NCBI GenBank assembly: GCA_015680685.1
Contig: MNCI01008335.1
Span: 216,715-280,714 of the forward strand
Source: Gnetum montanum
Taxonomy: Eukaryota > Streptophyta > Gnetopsida > Gnetales > Gnetaceae
DNA: 64,000 nt
Direction: 5' to 3'
Shown here piece after piece: positions 12,374-24,029 of the stretch. How positions within the stretch are numbered: position 1 is the first letter of the stretch; every line of letters starts with the position of its first letter. The translations under genes were made by a program, and so were the position numbers. The notes under the pieces are model-generated. The model was not told the DNA's origin. It did no database searches and worked only from the letters and a program-made list of their open reading frames with translations.

Positions 12374-12598
12374 TCATGACAACAAGGGTGAACACCTTAT
12401 TACATTAGCATCAGGCCTTAGTTGGCAGTTGAGAGAGAGAAGAGAGAAAGAGGTGTTGTTGCTACCAATACCAAGATTGCGCCTTTCATTGTCCATCTGT
12501 AAGCGCACCATCGATCTTGCTCCTTGCATAGCTGCTTCCAGCACTGCTCCATTCCAAGTGTTTGCTCCAGATCCAATCCATTGTATGATCACCATCTG
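12374..12598 (-). CDS. Small 3' ORF next to the purine tract, element 1
   Basis: About 75 codons from an ATG directly after GTTGTGTGTGCAG, which resembles a 3' splice site. Readable parts are NTWNGAVLEAAMQGARS and RPDANVIRCSPLLS at the C-terminus. The stop lies 138 bp inside the LTR edge, the same distance as in element 2 (138 bp) and element 3 (137 bp), and the protein resembles theirs. No domain recognised. In the Athila group the place after pol can hold an env-like gene expressed from a spliced RNA; whether this is such a remnant is inference. Confidence 0.35.
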   Translation of the reverse strand, partial: QMVIIQWIGSGANTWNGAVLEAAMQGARSMVRLQMDNERRNLGIGSNNTSFSLLSLNCQLRPDANVIRCSPLLS

Positions 12599-12624
12599 CA
12601 CACACAACACAATCATATATTAGC

Positions 12625-14300
12625 AAGGGTAAATGAATCATCATGTAATTAATACCTTGCTTCGGTGTAGGTCCATTGGCTAGGTTGTGGTATGGCTGAT
12701 ATGGGTCTAGAGATATAATAATGATGACTACTGAAGGTGTAGGTGTTAGGAAAAAAATTGAAAAAATCAAGCCTAGGAGAAAATCAAAAAAATCAGGCCC
12801 CGTACCCCCATGACTAATCGCGAACCTCCAGTAGCGTTAGAATGGAGAAAGAAAAGGAATAAGAAAGATAGATAAAAAGGGACAACTATGACATCGATGA
12901 AATGGATGTCAAGATGAAAATGAACAAAATAAAATTAATTGCAAAATGTTAAGGGAAATAATTTAACTGGTGCACCAAAGAGGAATGTCAATGGGTCCTC
13001 CCCAAATTAGGCTCATGCCCTTAATGCCTTGACAAACCCACATTCAAAGAGTCCATAGGCTCTGGGAATGTCATTTGGAACAAGAGTTAAAGTCTTAACC
13101 ACAAGTGTTTACCAAAAAGAACACGATGTATCTACCAAAATATACACTAATGATACAACCGGCAATGAGGTGAATAATGGAGAGAAGGATGGAGAGAAGA
13201 GAATGGAATGGAATCCCAAGAACAAGGTGGTGTATAGCCCCTTGTGTGTTTTAATGATTAATGTGACTTGGCAAATCTCATTCCAACTCCGGCCTCAAAC
13301 CAACCACATCCAATGACTTTGCATCAATGCATTTGGCCAATCCATCCTCTTGAAGTAACAAGAATGCACCTCCAAAGAGCCACCACCATTCCAACGAAAT
13401 AAAGGAGAGAATGGGAAGCGAAAAGGGCCTTAGTTAGAGGGAACACTTTTGGTTTCATAACCATTGCTTGTAGCCCAAGTTTATTTCATCTAAGGGGTGT
13501 GCTTTGAATTCTCACTTTGTCTTTCTTTCTTTTTTTTGTGTTTTGTGTTTTTATGTGTGAGAACCACACCATGCAAGGACTTTATTATTTTTATTATCTC
13601 AGCTTCCAATATTGGGTAGCATTGGAATGGCAAGAAAACTCAAGAAGAAAACACCCAAGCACCCAAGAGAATGGCCAACACAACAACATCAAGTTTCCTT
13701 GAAGTCACACCCTTTTCAAACCTTGAGTCCTTCCTTAGTTTGAGAAGTACCCAGTCACCGATTCATTAAATTTCTTATTAGAAAAGGACTGTACATTTCC
13801 AAGCCAAGAGAGACCATAGACTTTGTGGATGGATGGATGAAGTGGACTCATTGCCTTCCATATCAGAAGAACATACCTTAGTATCAACATTGTGACTTAA
13901 AGGTAAAAACCAAACATTCGCAATCAACATGAAAACAGTTCATACCATCATGAAGAATACTTATTGGGTGAAAAACTTATAGGGTGGATCACACACACAC
14001 CCACACACACAAAATGGAAAAGTATAACGATGTTATAAAACAAAAACAAGAAAATTTAAAGAAAGTTGTAAAACAAAAACAAGAAAAGTTGAAGAAAGTT
14101 GTAAAAAAAATAAGAAAACTTAAAGAAATTGTAAAACAAAAATGTGTAAGACAAAAACGTGTAAAAAAACTTGTAAAACAAAAATGCGTAAAACAAAAAT
14201 GTGTAAAACAAAAACTTAAAAAGAATTGAGGGCCCCCATATGATTAGCATAGGTGGCCATCTCCCCCATGATTGAATTGCAAGGGAGAGATCCGAAATAA
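12625..14300 (-). other. Post-protease tail of element 1
   Basis: About 1.6 kb shared with elements 2, 3 and 6 in the same order: a conserved block with an ACACCATGCAA string, a (CA)n tract (13990-14012) and a K-coding or T-rich array (14030-14225; AAAACAAAAATGTGTAAAAC units). Frames exist on both strands at 13068-13316 but are not convincing genes. No RT or integrase similarity. Confidence 0.6.
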
Positions 14301-14479
14301 TGAATGTCTATTTGAATTTCATAGAAGTGTCCAACTCCTCCCAATTAGTGATCTTAGGTTGAGGGGTGGAAGTTGGCAACACTCATATTCCAACATGTCT
14401 ATGCCTTCATTATTGGCATGGTTTGTCTCCTCAGTTCGTTCCATGCATATTTGTTTGCTCTTTTGAGTAGCTGTCAACC

Positions 14480-15131
14480 ATGGGGTGTCTTCTTGGTGTG
14501 CGGCCGTTACATATAGGCGCTATTGTATGTCAATATCTTGTGCACACTGATTGCATGCAGGCAATGTTAAACTTTGCATCACCCATGATTTCTGCACGCA
14601 ATGGCACCTTGTGTCACCATATGCGATGCATGGAACTCTCTTCCTCTCAATCTTCCCAAAAGTATTTTTCTTGGATATTTTCAGGGAAAGATTGCAGATT
14701 CCTAGGCATGCATCAATTGTGCTTAGCCATGATCTTCCCATTATTATGGAAAAATCCCATTTGTCATTGTTTATTTGGATCACTAGGAAATCAGTTGGGT
14801 AGGACCAGCTACCCACGGTGGTAATAATGTCCTCAACCTATCCCAACAGAACAGTGATGGACTGGTCAGCCAGCTCTAAGCTAATATTGCTCTTCTTGAG
14901 TGCAGGCAGGTTCCAAGATTTATACAATTCTTGTGAGATTAAGTTGACTCTGGAGCCTGAGTCAAGAAGAGCCTTATGAGGTTCATTCCCAGTGACTTGA
15001 AGGTAAATGAGGGGACTCCCAAGATTAGATAATTTCTTGGGAAGGTGGCCCACTTTAATCCAGTCGATTATGATATGTGTTAACATAACCATGTGCATTG
15101 GGTGTGTATTTTTGTTTAAAGGGGTTCCCAA
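14480..15131 (-). pseudogene. Aspartic protease of element 1 (frameshifted)
   Basis: Two frames carry the retropepsin. The right one (14838-15131) has THIIIDWIKVGHLPKKL, YLQVTGNEPHKA and the active site LLDSGSRVNLISQEL, with the catalytic D-S-G intact. The left one (14520-14816) has ADFLVIQINND and IIMGRSWLSTIDACLG, the second conserved block. A frameshift separates them. The enzyme cleaves the gag(-pol) polyprotein inside the particle. It lies downstream of gag as in other gypsy elements, but nothing of pol follows. Confidence 0.85.
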
Positions 15132-15689
15132 AATCGTATTTGGTATGGTGGTGTTTAGATGTTCAACTACTTATGAGGGTGAGGGCTTAGCTGGACTGTT
15201 GGCTCTAAAGAAAGGTTGTTTTGGCATAAAACTTTTAGGACCAATTGAGAATTGGGGATTGGAAGCCCTCATGACATTAGGTTGTTGCGGTTGTATGGGA
15301 AATACCCTTGGCGTTGTTGGTGCGGTTGGTCGTGGAGCTATTGGCGTGAGAGGTGCGGATGGATTTGGAGGATGGTATTCATGTGGGGTGTTCCTTCCTG
15401 GAGGGGAAGTCTAGTGATATTCCCAAACTGGGTAGTGACATTGTGGGATTGCGTAACCCATAGGGTCACTTGAAGGAATCGGCTACCGACAAGGGTACTG
15501 CTATTTCGGCGGTGGCATCCCCCATGACTGTGGGTATTGCCACTACTGATGTTGTCCGATGGGTTGTGGTGGAGTTCCACTTGGATAATATGTAAAGGGT
15601 TGGTGGAACTGTCTTAGGTTACCTTGGAAATAAGGTAACCTATGGGGTGTCTACCGTTTGTTGAGTCTTGGGTTAAGTGCATATACCCC

Positions 15690-17625
15690 AAACTCTTGTA
15701 GATGTGAGATGATTAGACAATAGCCCCTAGGATGGTCATAGTAGTAGATCTCACATCCACCATCATCGTTTGTGTCAAAATACACAACTTCATTGGAGAT
15801 AGTAATTTTTCCTTTACCCTTGTTATGTGCAAGGCCTAAATTTCTCTGCTTTGTCTTACCTTTGTCACTACTTCGTTCCTCCTTAGACTCTTATAGAATT
15901 TTCAAGACAGTTTCAAGTCTGGAGTCTAAGGAATCACACAATTGATCCATCTTAGCTGATACTTCTATTGTTAATTTTTGAATTGGCAAGATTTTTTTGT
16001 TCACCAACTCTTCAAGTGGTGACTCATCCTCTTCATCGTAAAATTTCACTCCCTTCTTCTAAAGAGAGGGATCACGGTTGTATTCTTCCGTACTCTCTCT
16101 TTTTCATAGCTCACCTTCTTCTTTTACTACTTTTTCCAGCAAGTGATGAACTTCATGGGCTCTAAGTTCTGATAGTCTCCCTTGGGCATAANACAAGTGA
16201 TGAACTTCATGGGCTCTAAGTTCTGATAGTCTCCCTTGGGCATAAGTCCCAAGGGTTCTTCTAGTCTCATGCCTTAGCCCATCTACGATGTGGCAAAGTT
16301 GATCCTGTTGAGCATACCCATGGCCCGAGCAATGATGTAACAATGTGTAGTAACGGGCCATGGCAGCATCCAAGGGTTCATGAATACCTTGCTTCCATCC
16401 TTGGGTCTAATTATGCAAGTTGGACACTCTGGAGTATGTCTGATACTTATCATTGAAGATTTCTAACAATGTACTCCACCTCCTAATGGTCTTCGGTTCT
16501 AAGGACCGGTACCAACTCTCTGCTTCCTTGGTGAGTGTCCTGGGAAACAAATTAAGTTTCTACCACTCATTTTCTATGTTCTGCAAGGCGTAGGCATCAT
16601 GGAATACCTATAAATGATGTTGCGGATCAGCATTATATCCCCCCTCAAAGCATGGGATGTTATTCATATCTAAATGCTTGATTCGACTATCTTTTAAATG
16701 CCTTGTTGGTATCCTAACTGCCTCCATTATATTGAGCATACTTCGGGTTACAAGTAGGGGCTCATCATGATCATCTCTTTCATGAGGCCTGTGATGTCTT
16801 CATTGTTCCCTACTTTCCCTTCGTTCATGCCCTTTTCCTCTCTCTCGACTCTCTCATCGAGGTCTCTCATTTTTCTTACTTTTATCCTCATCGTTATGCT
16901 CTTCATGATTGCGCCTAGAGATGGAAGGAGAGGATGTGTGATGAGATGAACAAGAAGAAGAAGGAGAACCATCGCCATGACGATGTTTCCTACCTTCTCT
17001 TCAGCTGCTTCAACCCCGATCATGGTGACAATCTAATTGCTCGTCCTTATCATAAGTTGTTGTTTCCTCTGTGAAAAGTTGGTGTTCATGGGCAGCAGAA
17101 CTAGGGTTATGTATTGTTGATCGTAAGTTCTGATACCCAAACTCCTCACCATCATTAGGAGGGGGAACATCATTTTTTAGAGAACCCATTATAATGGGTC
17201 CATCATCTCTTATTTCACTAAGGATGTGCATGACCTCTTTGTCCTTCAACAGTGTATGTTGGCTCTCCTGCCTTGAGTCCCTCATACATTGTGCTTCTAT
17301 AGGATAATAATCCCTTGATTCAAAGTATTTTGCAATGTATTTAGCATACAATTCTGTTATGCCAACCTGTGTCAAAGCATAGAGAAGCATGTTTGGGATT
17401 GCCCAATATGGAGGTAACACGATGTTACCCTACAAATCTCTCCAACGCATATGTTCATCTTATGGAGGATAAAAGTAAAATTAGGAATATACTCATCGGG
17501 ATGAGTATATACTATCCGGTATTGTTGAGGACTTGGCGGATTTAGGTTATGTGTTTTTGATTGCCGACTGTTCTTTGTATTGTCCCTAGGTGGTGAGTTT
17601 CTCTTATGAGAAGAAGAAGAAGAAA
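15690..17625 (-). pseudogene. gag of element 1 (broken)
   Basis: Blocks in order from the 5' side: a Ser-rich start whose ATG has been lost (around 17625); a middle with MRDSRQESQHTLLKDKEV, GYQNLRSTIHNP and TTTYDKDEQLDCHHDRG (17010-17420); a His/Arg/Glu-rich low-complexity part; the capsid-like block with YYTLLHHCSGHGY, GLRHETRRTLGTYAQGRLSE and HEVHHL (16104-16373); and a degraded zinc knuckle near 15690-15760. The repeat of AQGRLSELRAHEVHHL on both sides of the N at 16192 is probably an assembly join and not biology. Forms the virus-like particle shell. Confidence 0.85.
16192..16192. other. Single N with duplicated flanks (assembly join)
   Basis: Fifty-odd bases ending CTTGGGCATA before the N are repeated almost exactly after it (ACAAGTGATGAACTTCATGG on both sides). 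This suggests two overlapping contigs joined without merging. Confidence 0.75.
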
Positions 17626-17750
17626 TTATGTTGTATCGATGTGCTAATTAACCATTATATGGATTTTTCTTTAATTAACCCAAAGGTTCGTTTAGGCTCC
17701 CAACGATGTGAGTGATATCCTATGTTCTATTTAGCGCACAAACACTTAGT

Positions 17751-17768
17751 CCCCAGCAACAGTGCCAA
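17751..17768 (-). promoter_or_regulatory. Primer-binding site of element 1
   Basis: On the minus strand TTGGCACTGTTGCTGGGG directly follows the 5' LTR. It matches, with a few mutations, the complement of the 3' end of plant tRNA-Asp (TGGCGCCGTTGCCGGGGA), the primer known for Athila-group elements. Confidence 0.85.
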
Positions 17769-18419
17769 TGATGAGTGGCGAGGTACCCCTACACTCAACC
17801 ATATGAATACAAGTGTAGCACGAGCGATCTGTTCGAACTCCACAGACTAACTACCTACACACCCCATGGAACACTTAGGGTTAATCATTCGTTGTCTTCC
17901 CAGACTTACTTGTAGTTGTCACGGTGTATGGTTAAGTAAGTCCGAGGTATATGATTTTTNATCCTTAAATGCTCGTAATCAAGTCGTACTCATTCCGCAT
18001 TACTAGGAGATAAGGGTGAGAGAGAAAGTAATAAATAACATTAAATAAAATCCTATCCCATGCACTGCAAGGTTTATCCAAGAAGTTCATCTTTATTGTC
18101 GTACACAACTTGTGTTCAGGTACAATGCTGCTCGAATAAAGATCCGTTCACTTTAGGACTCCTACTGCAGGCACATGGAAAATATTCTATCTCTGGAGTG
18201 ATCAATCTGCCAAAGTTTCCATACTTTTAGCCTAGGATGAGAAAACAAGGGAGAGCCACCTCTTATTTATAGATATGATAGCACACCGTGATATCGCGTA
18301 TGGGATATCACAGGGGATGATGCGATATCATGTAAGCGATATCGCATTGGATGCGATATCACGGCGGCCGCGATATTGCGTACACGATATCGTGGCCCAT
18401 GCGATATCGCGTCTCATCA
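17769..18419 (-). repeat. 5' LTR of element 1 (collapsed)
   Basis: 651 bp against 991 bp in the partner. The shortfall lies at the N (17960), where TATGATTTTT jumps to ATCCTTAAATG, so about 340 bp are probably missing from the assembly. TATA box, palindromic U3 and CTCATCA end are present. Confidence 0.88.
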
Positions 18420-19199
18420 CATGCTACCCAAGCCCATTCAAATTTCCATCCTCATGCATTACAATACAAAGACATAAACATAGAAGTAGTGGATTAGTTT
18501 AAATAAAATATATTAACATGATGGATAAAATATTATTTAGTTTCTATATGCAATATATTATCTAACTTCCCAAAGCATTATGATGAAAATCTTATTTAGC
18601 AACTCCAACCTCTTGTCCAAAATTATGATTTATAAGTTTCATGTAACTAGGTAAGTGAAATGGACTAGTTTAAACCACTACAAAAAAATTTCAATAAATG
18701 ACAAATTTCATCCTCAAAAAATAGCGAATCTCTAATGAAATGTTTGTCAATGTTAACCAATGTCCAAATTTTCTTGCAATGCTATTGCATGCTGAAATTT
18801 AAACCTCGCAACACCAAAAACATCAAGTCCTTATTTGAAGAAAATTTATTTTAAGCTTGGTGAATTTTCAAAGAAGCTTTCATAACATCGCTCAACTTAT
18901 GAAAATTTTTTAAGAGAATTTGTTTTATATCATCACCCGATTAAATATGGAAAAATTTATGAGTTCAAGGGTCAAATGGTTGGTGTTATCTTTAAGTGTA
19001 AGATTGATTAAGGGTTAAGGGTATTGCAAAGTTAGAAAGAACATTAAAATATGTTGTTTGAAATGAAAGGAAATCTTGTAAATCAAGAGGCTATTTTTAT
19101 GGTTTAAGAAAATTTTAGTGTTCTTAAGTTGTTTTTTAATGATGTTTCTACAAGACTTCAAAAAGTTATCTTCTAGGAAGATTCTTAAATAAGATGGTC
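18420..19199. other. AT-rich spacer before the LINE relic
   Basis: Starts with the right target duplication of element 1. No gene seen; the final few hundred bases may be worn LINE 5' sequence, but I cannot confirm it. Confidence 0.4.
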
Positions 19200-22060
19200 C
19201 ATTGGTGTAGAGAGCACTTTGTAACCTTCTTAATAAAGAGTTTTCACATGGTTTGGATCACTCTTGGTATTCTAGTTAAGTAGTCTTGGTTTTCAAAAAA
19301 GGAGATAGAACATAATTTCTAATTGATTACAATCAATTTAGAAATCTTTTGGGCATTATTTTAGAAAATAAAATTAGTTCATGAGTATAAATCAATGACA
19401 AGCAGGCATTAGGAGGAATCATTTAACTATAGACCATCTAATAACCTTATGTTATTGTGTGGAGAAAGCAAAAATCCCCAACCATGAGACTTTTACCTGT
19501 TTTGTTGATTTTTTAAAAGCTTATGATTCTATTACTCAAGATAAACTTTGGAAGAGATTGGATAGCATTAGCATTCCACAAAATCTTCTTTCTACTCCAA
19601 AAAGAATATATGAGATAATTAACATTCTTATTGAAGATAATCTTATTGGAGAAGGAAAAATTATCAATAGTTTAGTAGGAGTTAAACAAGGCTATCCTTT
19701 GTCCTCTATCCTTTTTGACATTTTTATAGATGAATTAAAGAAATGAATAAAAAATTCCTATAATCAAGCTTTGTTAGTGAAAGGATTATTTTTGAACATG
19801 CTTCTCTTTGAAGATGATGTGGCCTTGATTGTAAAATTAGCTACAAGAATAAATTATATGCTTCAAATCCTCTATAACTAATGCAATCATTCTGGTATGA
19901 AAGTTAATATTGATAAAACTAAAATTATAGTTTTTCATAATAGAAATAGAAATTACAAATTTTTTCTTGGGAAAAAAGACTTGATATATGTGAATCTTAT
20001 AAATATTTGAAAGTTGAATTTTCTAGTAACTTTAGTTGAAATACCCTTATTGCTCAAAAGGTTTCAAGTGATATGTGAGCTATTTTTGCATTAAGAAATA
20101 ATTGTAGCAAGATATAAATTTTGACATGGGAGATCAAAAGAAAAAATTTTCACAATCTTGTACAATCCATATTAGTATAGGGGTGTGTTCTATGGAGATC
20201 CCTTCTTTCCACACATAAGTCAAAAAAATTAGAGCATATTCAAAATCAATTTCTTGTATGTGAATTTCAAGTGAAAATGTAAACTTCTTATGATATCCTA
20301 CTTCTAGAAGTAGATTTGTTTTCATTTTAAGTTGAAGCCTTTTGTTAATTTATTGCTTATACTTAGTAGTTAAATCACATGGAGGAAGTTAATTATGCTA
20401 AAGAGATCATGCATGCTACACCAAAAAATGGATGATTACATAAAGGATAATTATTACTTTCATCATAGAATATTGTAATAGAGGATCTTTATTTAAACCA
20501 AAGGTTCTTTTGGAAACAAGAAACATATTTTGTCATGGGAAATCAAAATGAAATTTTTCATAGTATTGTCTAACCTATATTATTATATGAGTGTGTTGGA
20601 TGGAGACCACTTTTTTCTACACATGATTGGAAAAAATTAGAGCATGTTTAAAAATAGTTTTTTGTATGTGAATTTCAAGTGAAAATGTAGACTTCTTATG
20701 ATATCTTACATATAAAAGTAGATTTTCTTCCTTTCTATGTTGAAGCCCTTTGTTAATTTATTGCTTACACTTAGATGTTAAGTCACATGGAGGAATTCAA
20801 TTATGCTAAAGAGATAATAAATGCTACATAAGAAAATGGATGGTTGCATCAAGAAAAATTATGGCTTCAATTATGGAATATTGTAATAGAGGATCTTCCT
20901 TTAAACAAAAGGTCCTTTTGGAAATAGGAAATAAATTTTGGCATAAGAGATTAGAAGTTTTTTCACAATCTTGTTCAACCTATATTATTATATGGGTGTG
21001 TTGCATGCAAACCATCTCTTTCCACACATTATTGGCAAAAATTAGATCATGTTCAAAAATAGTTTATTGTATGTGAATTTGAAGTGAGAAATGTAGACCT
21101 CTTATGATATCTTACTTCTACAAGTGGATTTTCTTCCTTTTTAAGTTAAATCCCTTTATCAATTTATTGCTTATATTGAGATGTTAAGTTACATGAAGGA
21201 AGTCAATTATGCTAAGGAGATAATGAATGCTACACAAGAAAATGGATGGTTGCATCAAGAAAATTTATAGCTTCAATTATTAACTATTATAATAGAGGAT
21301 CTTCCTCTAAAAAAAGGATTTTTTCAAAAACAAGAAACAAATTTTAGCATGGAAGATCAAAAAGAAACTTTTTCACAGTCTTGTCCAAATCGTATTATTG
21401 TATGGGTGTGTTCCATGGAGACTACCTCTTTTCACATATAGTTGGAAAAAATTAGAGTATGTTCAAAAATAGTTTCTTGTATGTGAATTTCAAGTAAAAA
21501 TGTAGACTTCTTATGATATCTTACTTCTAGAAGTAAATTTTCTTCCTCTTTAAGTTGAAGGCCTTTATGAATTTATTGCTTATACTCTAAAGTTAAGTCA
21601 CATCAAGGAACTCAATTATCATAAGGAGATAATGAATAATCCATGGATAGTTGCATCAAGAAAAATTATGAATTTAATCTTAGAATATTGTAATTTAGGA
21701 TCTTCCTTTAAACAAAAGTTTCTTTCAAAAGACCATAAAAGAAAAAATCTTAGCTAAAATTTGGTTGAACATGAAGGAAAGATTTGTTATATAGTACTAA
21801 AAGTATATATTCTCAAATATTCCTATTCATTTAAAAAATCAAATTGTTAGAGAAAAAATGGGGTTTCATTATCTCCTTGTTGAGATAGGTCATTGGATCA
21901 ATTTAGCAAGAGAAGAGAGTATTTGTAGATTATGCAAAAAAATTATAGAGGATGAAAAACATATCTTTTTACTTTGTCCATATTTAGCTAACATTTGAAT
22001 GAATTGTAATATTAATTGTAATTTGCTGATTATTTTCTTTCAAATTAACCCTATTTGCTT
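19200..22060 (+). mobile_element. LINE (non-LTR) reverse transcriptase relic
   Basis: Plus-strand non-LTR RT with frameshifts. Blocks in order: VFKKGDRT (about 19290), a worn NYR-like stretch and FRNLLGIILENKISS; then 95 open codons (19459-19746) with CFVDFLKAYDSITQDKLW and GVKQGYPLSSILFDIFIDE; then LLFEDDVALIV at about 19800, the catalytic x-x-D-D block. Near the 3' end is ICRLCKKIIEDEKHIFLLCP (about 21930), a C-x2-C...H motif common at LINE C-termini. LINEs copy their RNA directly at a nicked chromosomal site. The endonuclease part and a poly(A) tail are not seen. Its 3' third is repeated in tandem (20100-21735). Confidence 0.8.
20100..21735 (+). repeat. Fourfold tandem repeat of a LINE 3' segment
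   Basis: Four diverged copies of a c.408-bp unit; the CACAATCTTG anchor falls at 20151, about 20559, 20964 and 21374 (spacings 408, 405, 410). Each copy contains ATATTATTATATGGGTGTG-like, GAATTTCAAGTGAAAATGTA-like and GAGGATCTTCC-like strings. In LINE frame the unit codes for the region after the RT core, so the duplication is internal to the element or its relic. Confidence 0.88.
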
Positions 22061-24029
22061 GGGGCATTACATCAATGATGTTTTTAACTTTCTTTGAAAA
22101 TGTGTTAAGGTTTTGTAACCATCCAACAAATCCTTTGTGATTTCCTAAACACAATAAAAATTTTCAATTTTCATATATTTGAAAGACCCTCAACTCAAGT
22201 ACAATTGAGAAGAAAAACCAATGAATCTCATATTACAAAAGCCATCAATTTAATTACTTTACCAATAGATCACTCACTTTATTAATGCTTTAAACTATAT
22301 TCATACACTATTATTGGTCTTAATGTTGTAAAGGCAACAGGACCATTAACAAATGGTTACAAAGACACCTCATAGGATGACGGGAAACTTGGAAACTTAA
22401 TTGGGATACATTAGCATTCAAATTTTATTATTTGCAAGAACAATGCAATAATTCAAACATTTTGGAAAAATATAAAGTGAAAAGGATATTTTTATTTAAA
22501 TATTATTAGTGAGAATTTAATTCACACTTAAACTATTTATCATGAATGGAACTACGATGTCATTATTTGAAAGTTGAAATAAGTGAAGAAATAATATGAC
22601 AACCTTGCAATACAAATAGCATTGAATATTATATTTACAATGTACAATTTGAGCCATGCTCAGTCTCATGGAACTTGTTAAATAACCATAAATCATAAAA
22701 GATATGAGCCCTTGTGAAATCATTCTTTCTACTACAAGCAAAGTAGATGCTAAGTACCTTGGTGAACAACAACATTTTCTACATATTTGGGAACCATAAA
22801 GAAAGAGTTACTTGTACTCGTGAATTCGTTAGAAGATTATTTACACTACTACTCAATCAAGGAGAATATATTTTTTCTCAAGTTCCACAATATCATAGAT
22901 TAGTGAATTTCAATGTGGCTAAACATAATTCACAATCTACTCCATTAGACTGGCTTTATCATTTATATATCATCAAATACATTAAAGACTAATAGGATTG
23001 AAGGAACTTTACTAACAAGGTAGACTCCTTCAGCACTTGAGTTCAATCAACTTCCTAGGAATTAAGTTGGGCAAATTAGGTTGCTCCTTTAATGTTTTAC
23101 ATTTAAGCACATTAGACATAAGTAAAACATTACACATGCAAATTTGGTTGATTTGTTCCAAATGTTACTAAGAACACTTGATGATTTTGAAAACTCATAG
23201 GTATATATTTCTATTATCAAATATATCTAGAGAATCTAAAACTACAGTAAAAGTTTAGTTTTAGTGCTACTTAAGAAGTGTCATGTACATGTTTGGAATG
23301 AATCAAATCTTTGAAAGAAAGCATGTAGGGTTGGTTGGTTCAATGGATAAAGTGTTTAAGCCTAAAAAATTTGACGTAATGAACAACTTAACTCTTCAAA
23401 AGTGGAGGACTTTTGGTTGAGATATAGATCCATAAGTCCTCATCCACTTGTGCAAGCTTTATTATATGTATAGAAGTTTAGAAAGGTAAGGAAAAAAATT
23501 TTCAACAAGGTAAATAGAAGTTTAGAAAGGTAATGATATTCAAATGCTATAACCATAACCAAGTTCTAAGGATTACTAAATAATCATTGAAACAATTTTT
23601 CTATAATGTGAAGGCTTGAGTATACTAGTAGTAATATACCTAATGGGAATAAGTTGTTAAGCCCAACACTAGAACTAAAAGCATTATAAGTTAGCATGGG
23701 GATGTTGTTCCAAGCATATAGTTGTAGTATGATTGTTATCACATCATCTATAAAGATTTCCAAAAAAATAATTCAACATTTTAGAATAAAGATTTTTGAT
23801 GAATGAAATTGTTGACTTTCTCAACTTTGCATATTGGATGCCATGGAAATAGAACAAGAGTTAGGTACTCCATTACAATGTTTCATTATTATATATTGTT
23901 ATTAGATATGGACTAACTCATGCATGTTATTGGATATTTTAATAGATATACATAATACATCTTAGAGGTTTCATAAAATGAGTATTAAAAGATAAATTTC
24001 ATATCCAAGATATTCTAGAATTACAATGC
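22061..24029. other. AT-rich DNA, no gene recognised
   Basis: Frames of 74 and 81 codons exist near 22517-22992 but show no family motif and no shared copy. I see no LTR ends, microsatellites or RNA gene. Confidence 0.4.

Larger units (their letters stand above)
11246..18419 (-). mobile_element. Element 1: Athila-like gag-protease retrotransposon
   Basis: Two LTRs (11246-12236 and 17769-18419) enclose a minus-strand internal region with gag and protease, flanked by a perfect 5-bp duplication (CATGC at 11241-11245 and 18420-18424). The primer-binding site lies at 17751-17768. The other end has the G-rich purine tract read as CATGGGGGTA just before the 3' LTR. RT, RNase H and integrase are absent; protease is followed by a c.2-kb non-pol tail. 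Single Ns at 16192 and 17960 mark unresolved assembly joins, so true length is uncertain. Confidence 0.92.

Noticed and set aside
12252-12623. 123-codon plus-strand ORF
   Set aside because: Antisense to the element. The minus-strand frame is the one repeated in elements 2 and 3 at a fixed distance from the LTR.
13068-13316. 82-codon plus-strand ORF repeated in element 2
   Set aside because: Shared because the elements are homologous; it is antisense to the transcript, and the repeated similarity alone does not show coding.
13984-14229. 81-codon Lys-rich protein
   Set aside because: It is a translation of the A-rich tandem array, on the antisense strand of element 1; no protein family.
15007-15414. 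135-codon Gly-rich plus-strand ORF
   Set aside because: Reverse reading of the His/Pro-rich gag-protease linker of element 1.
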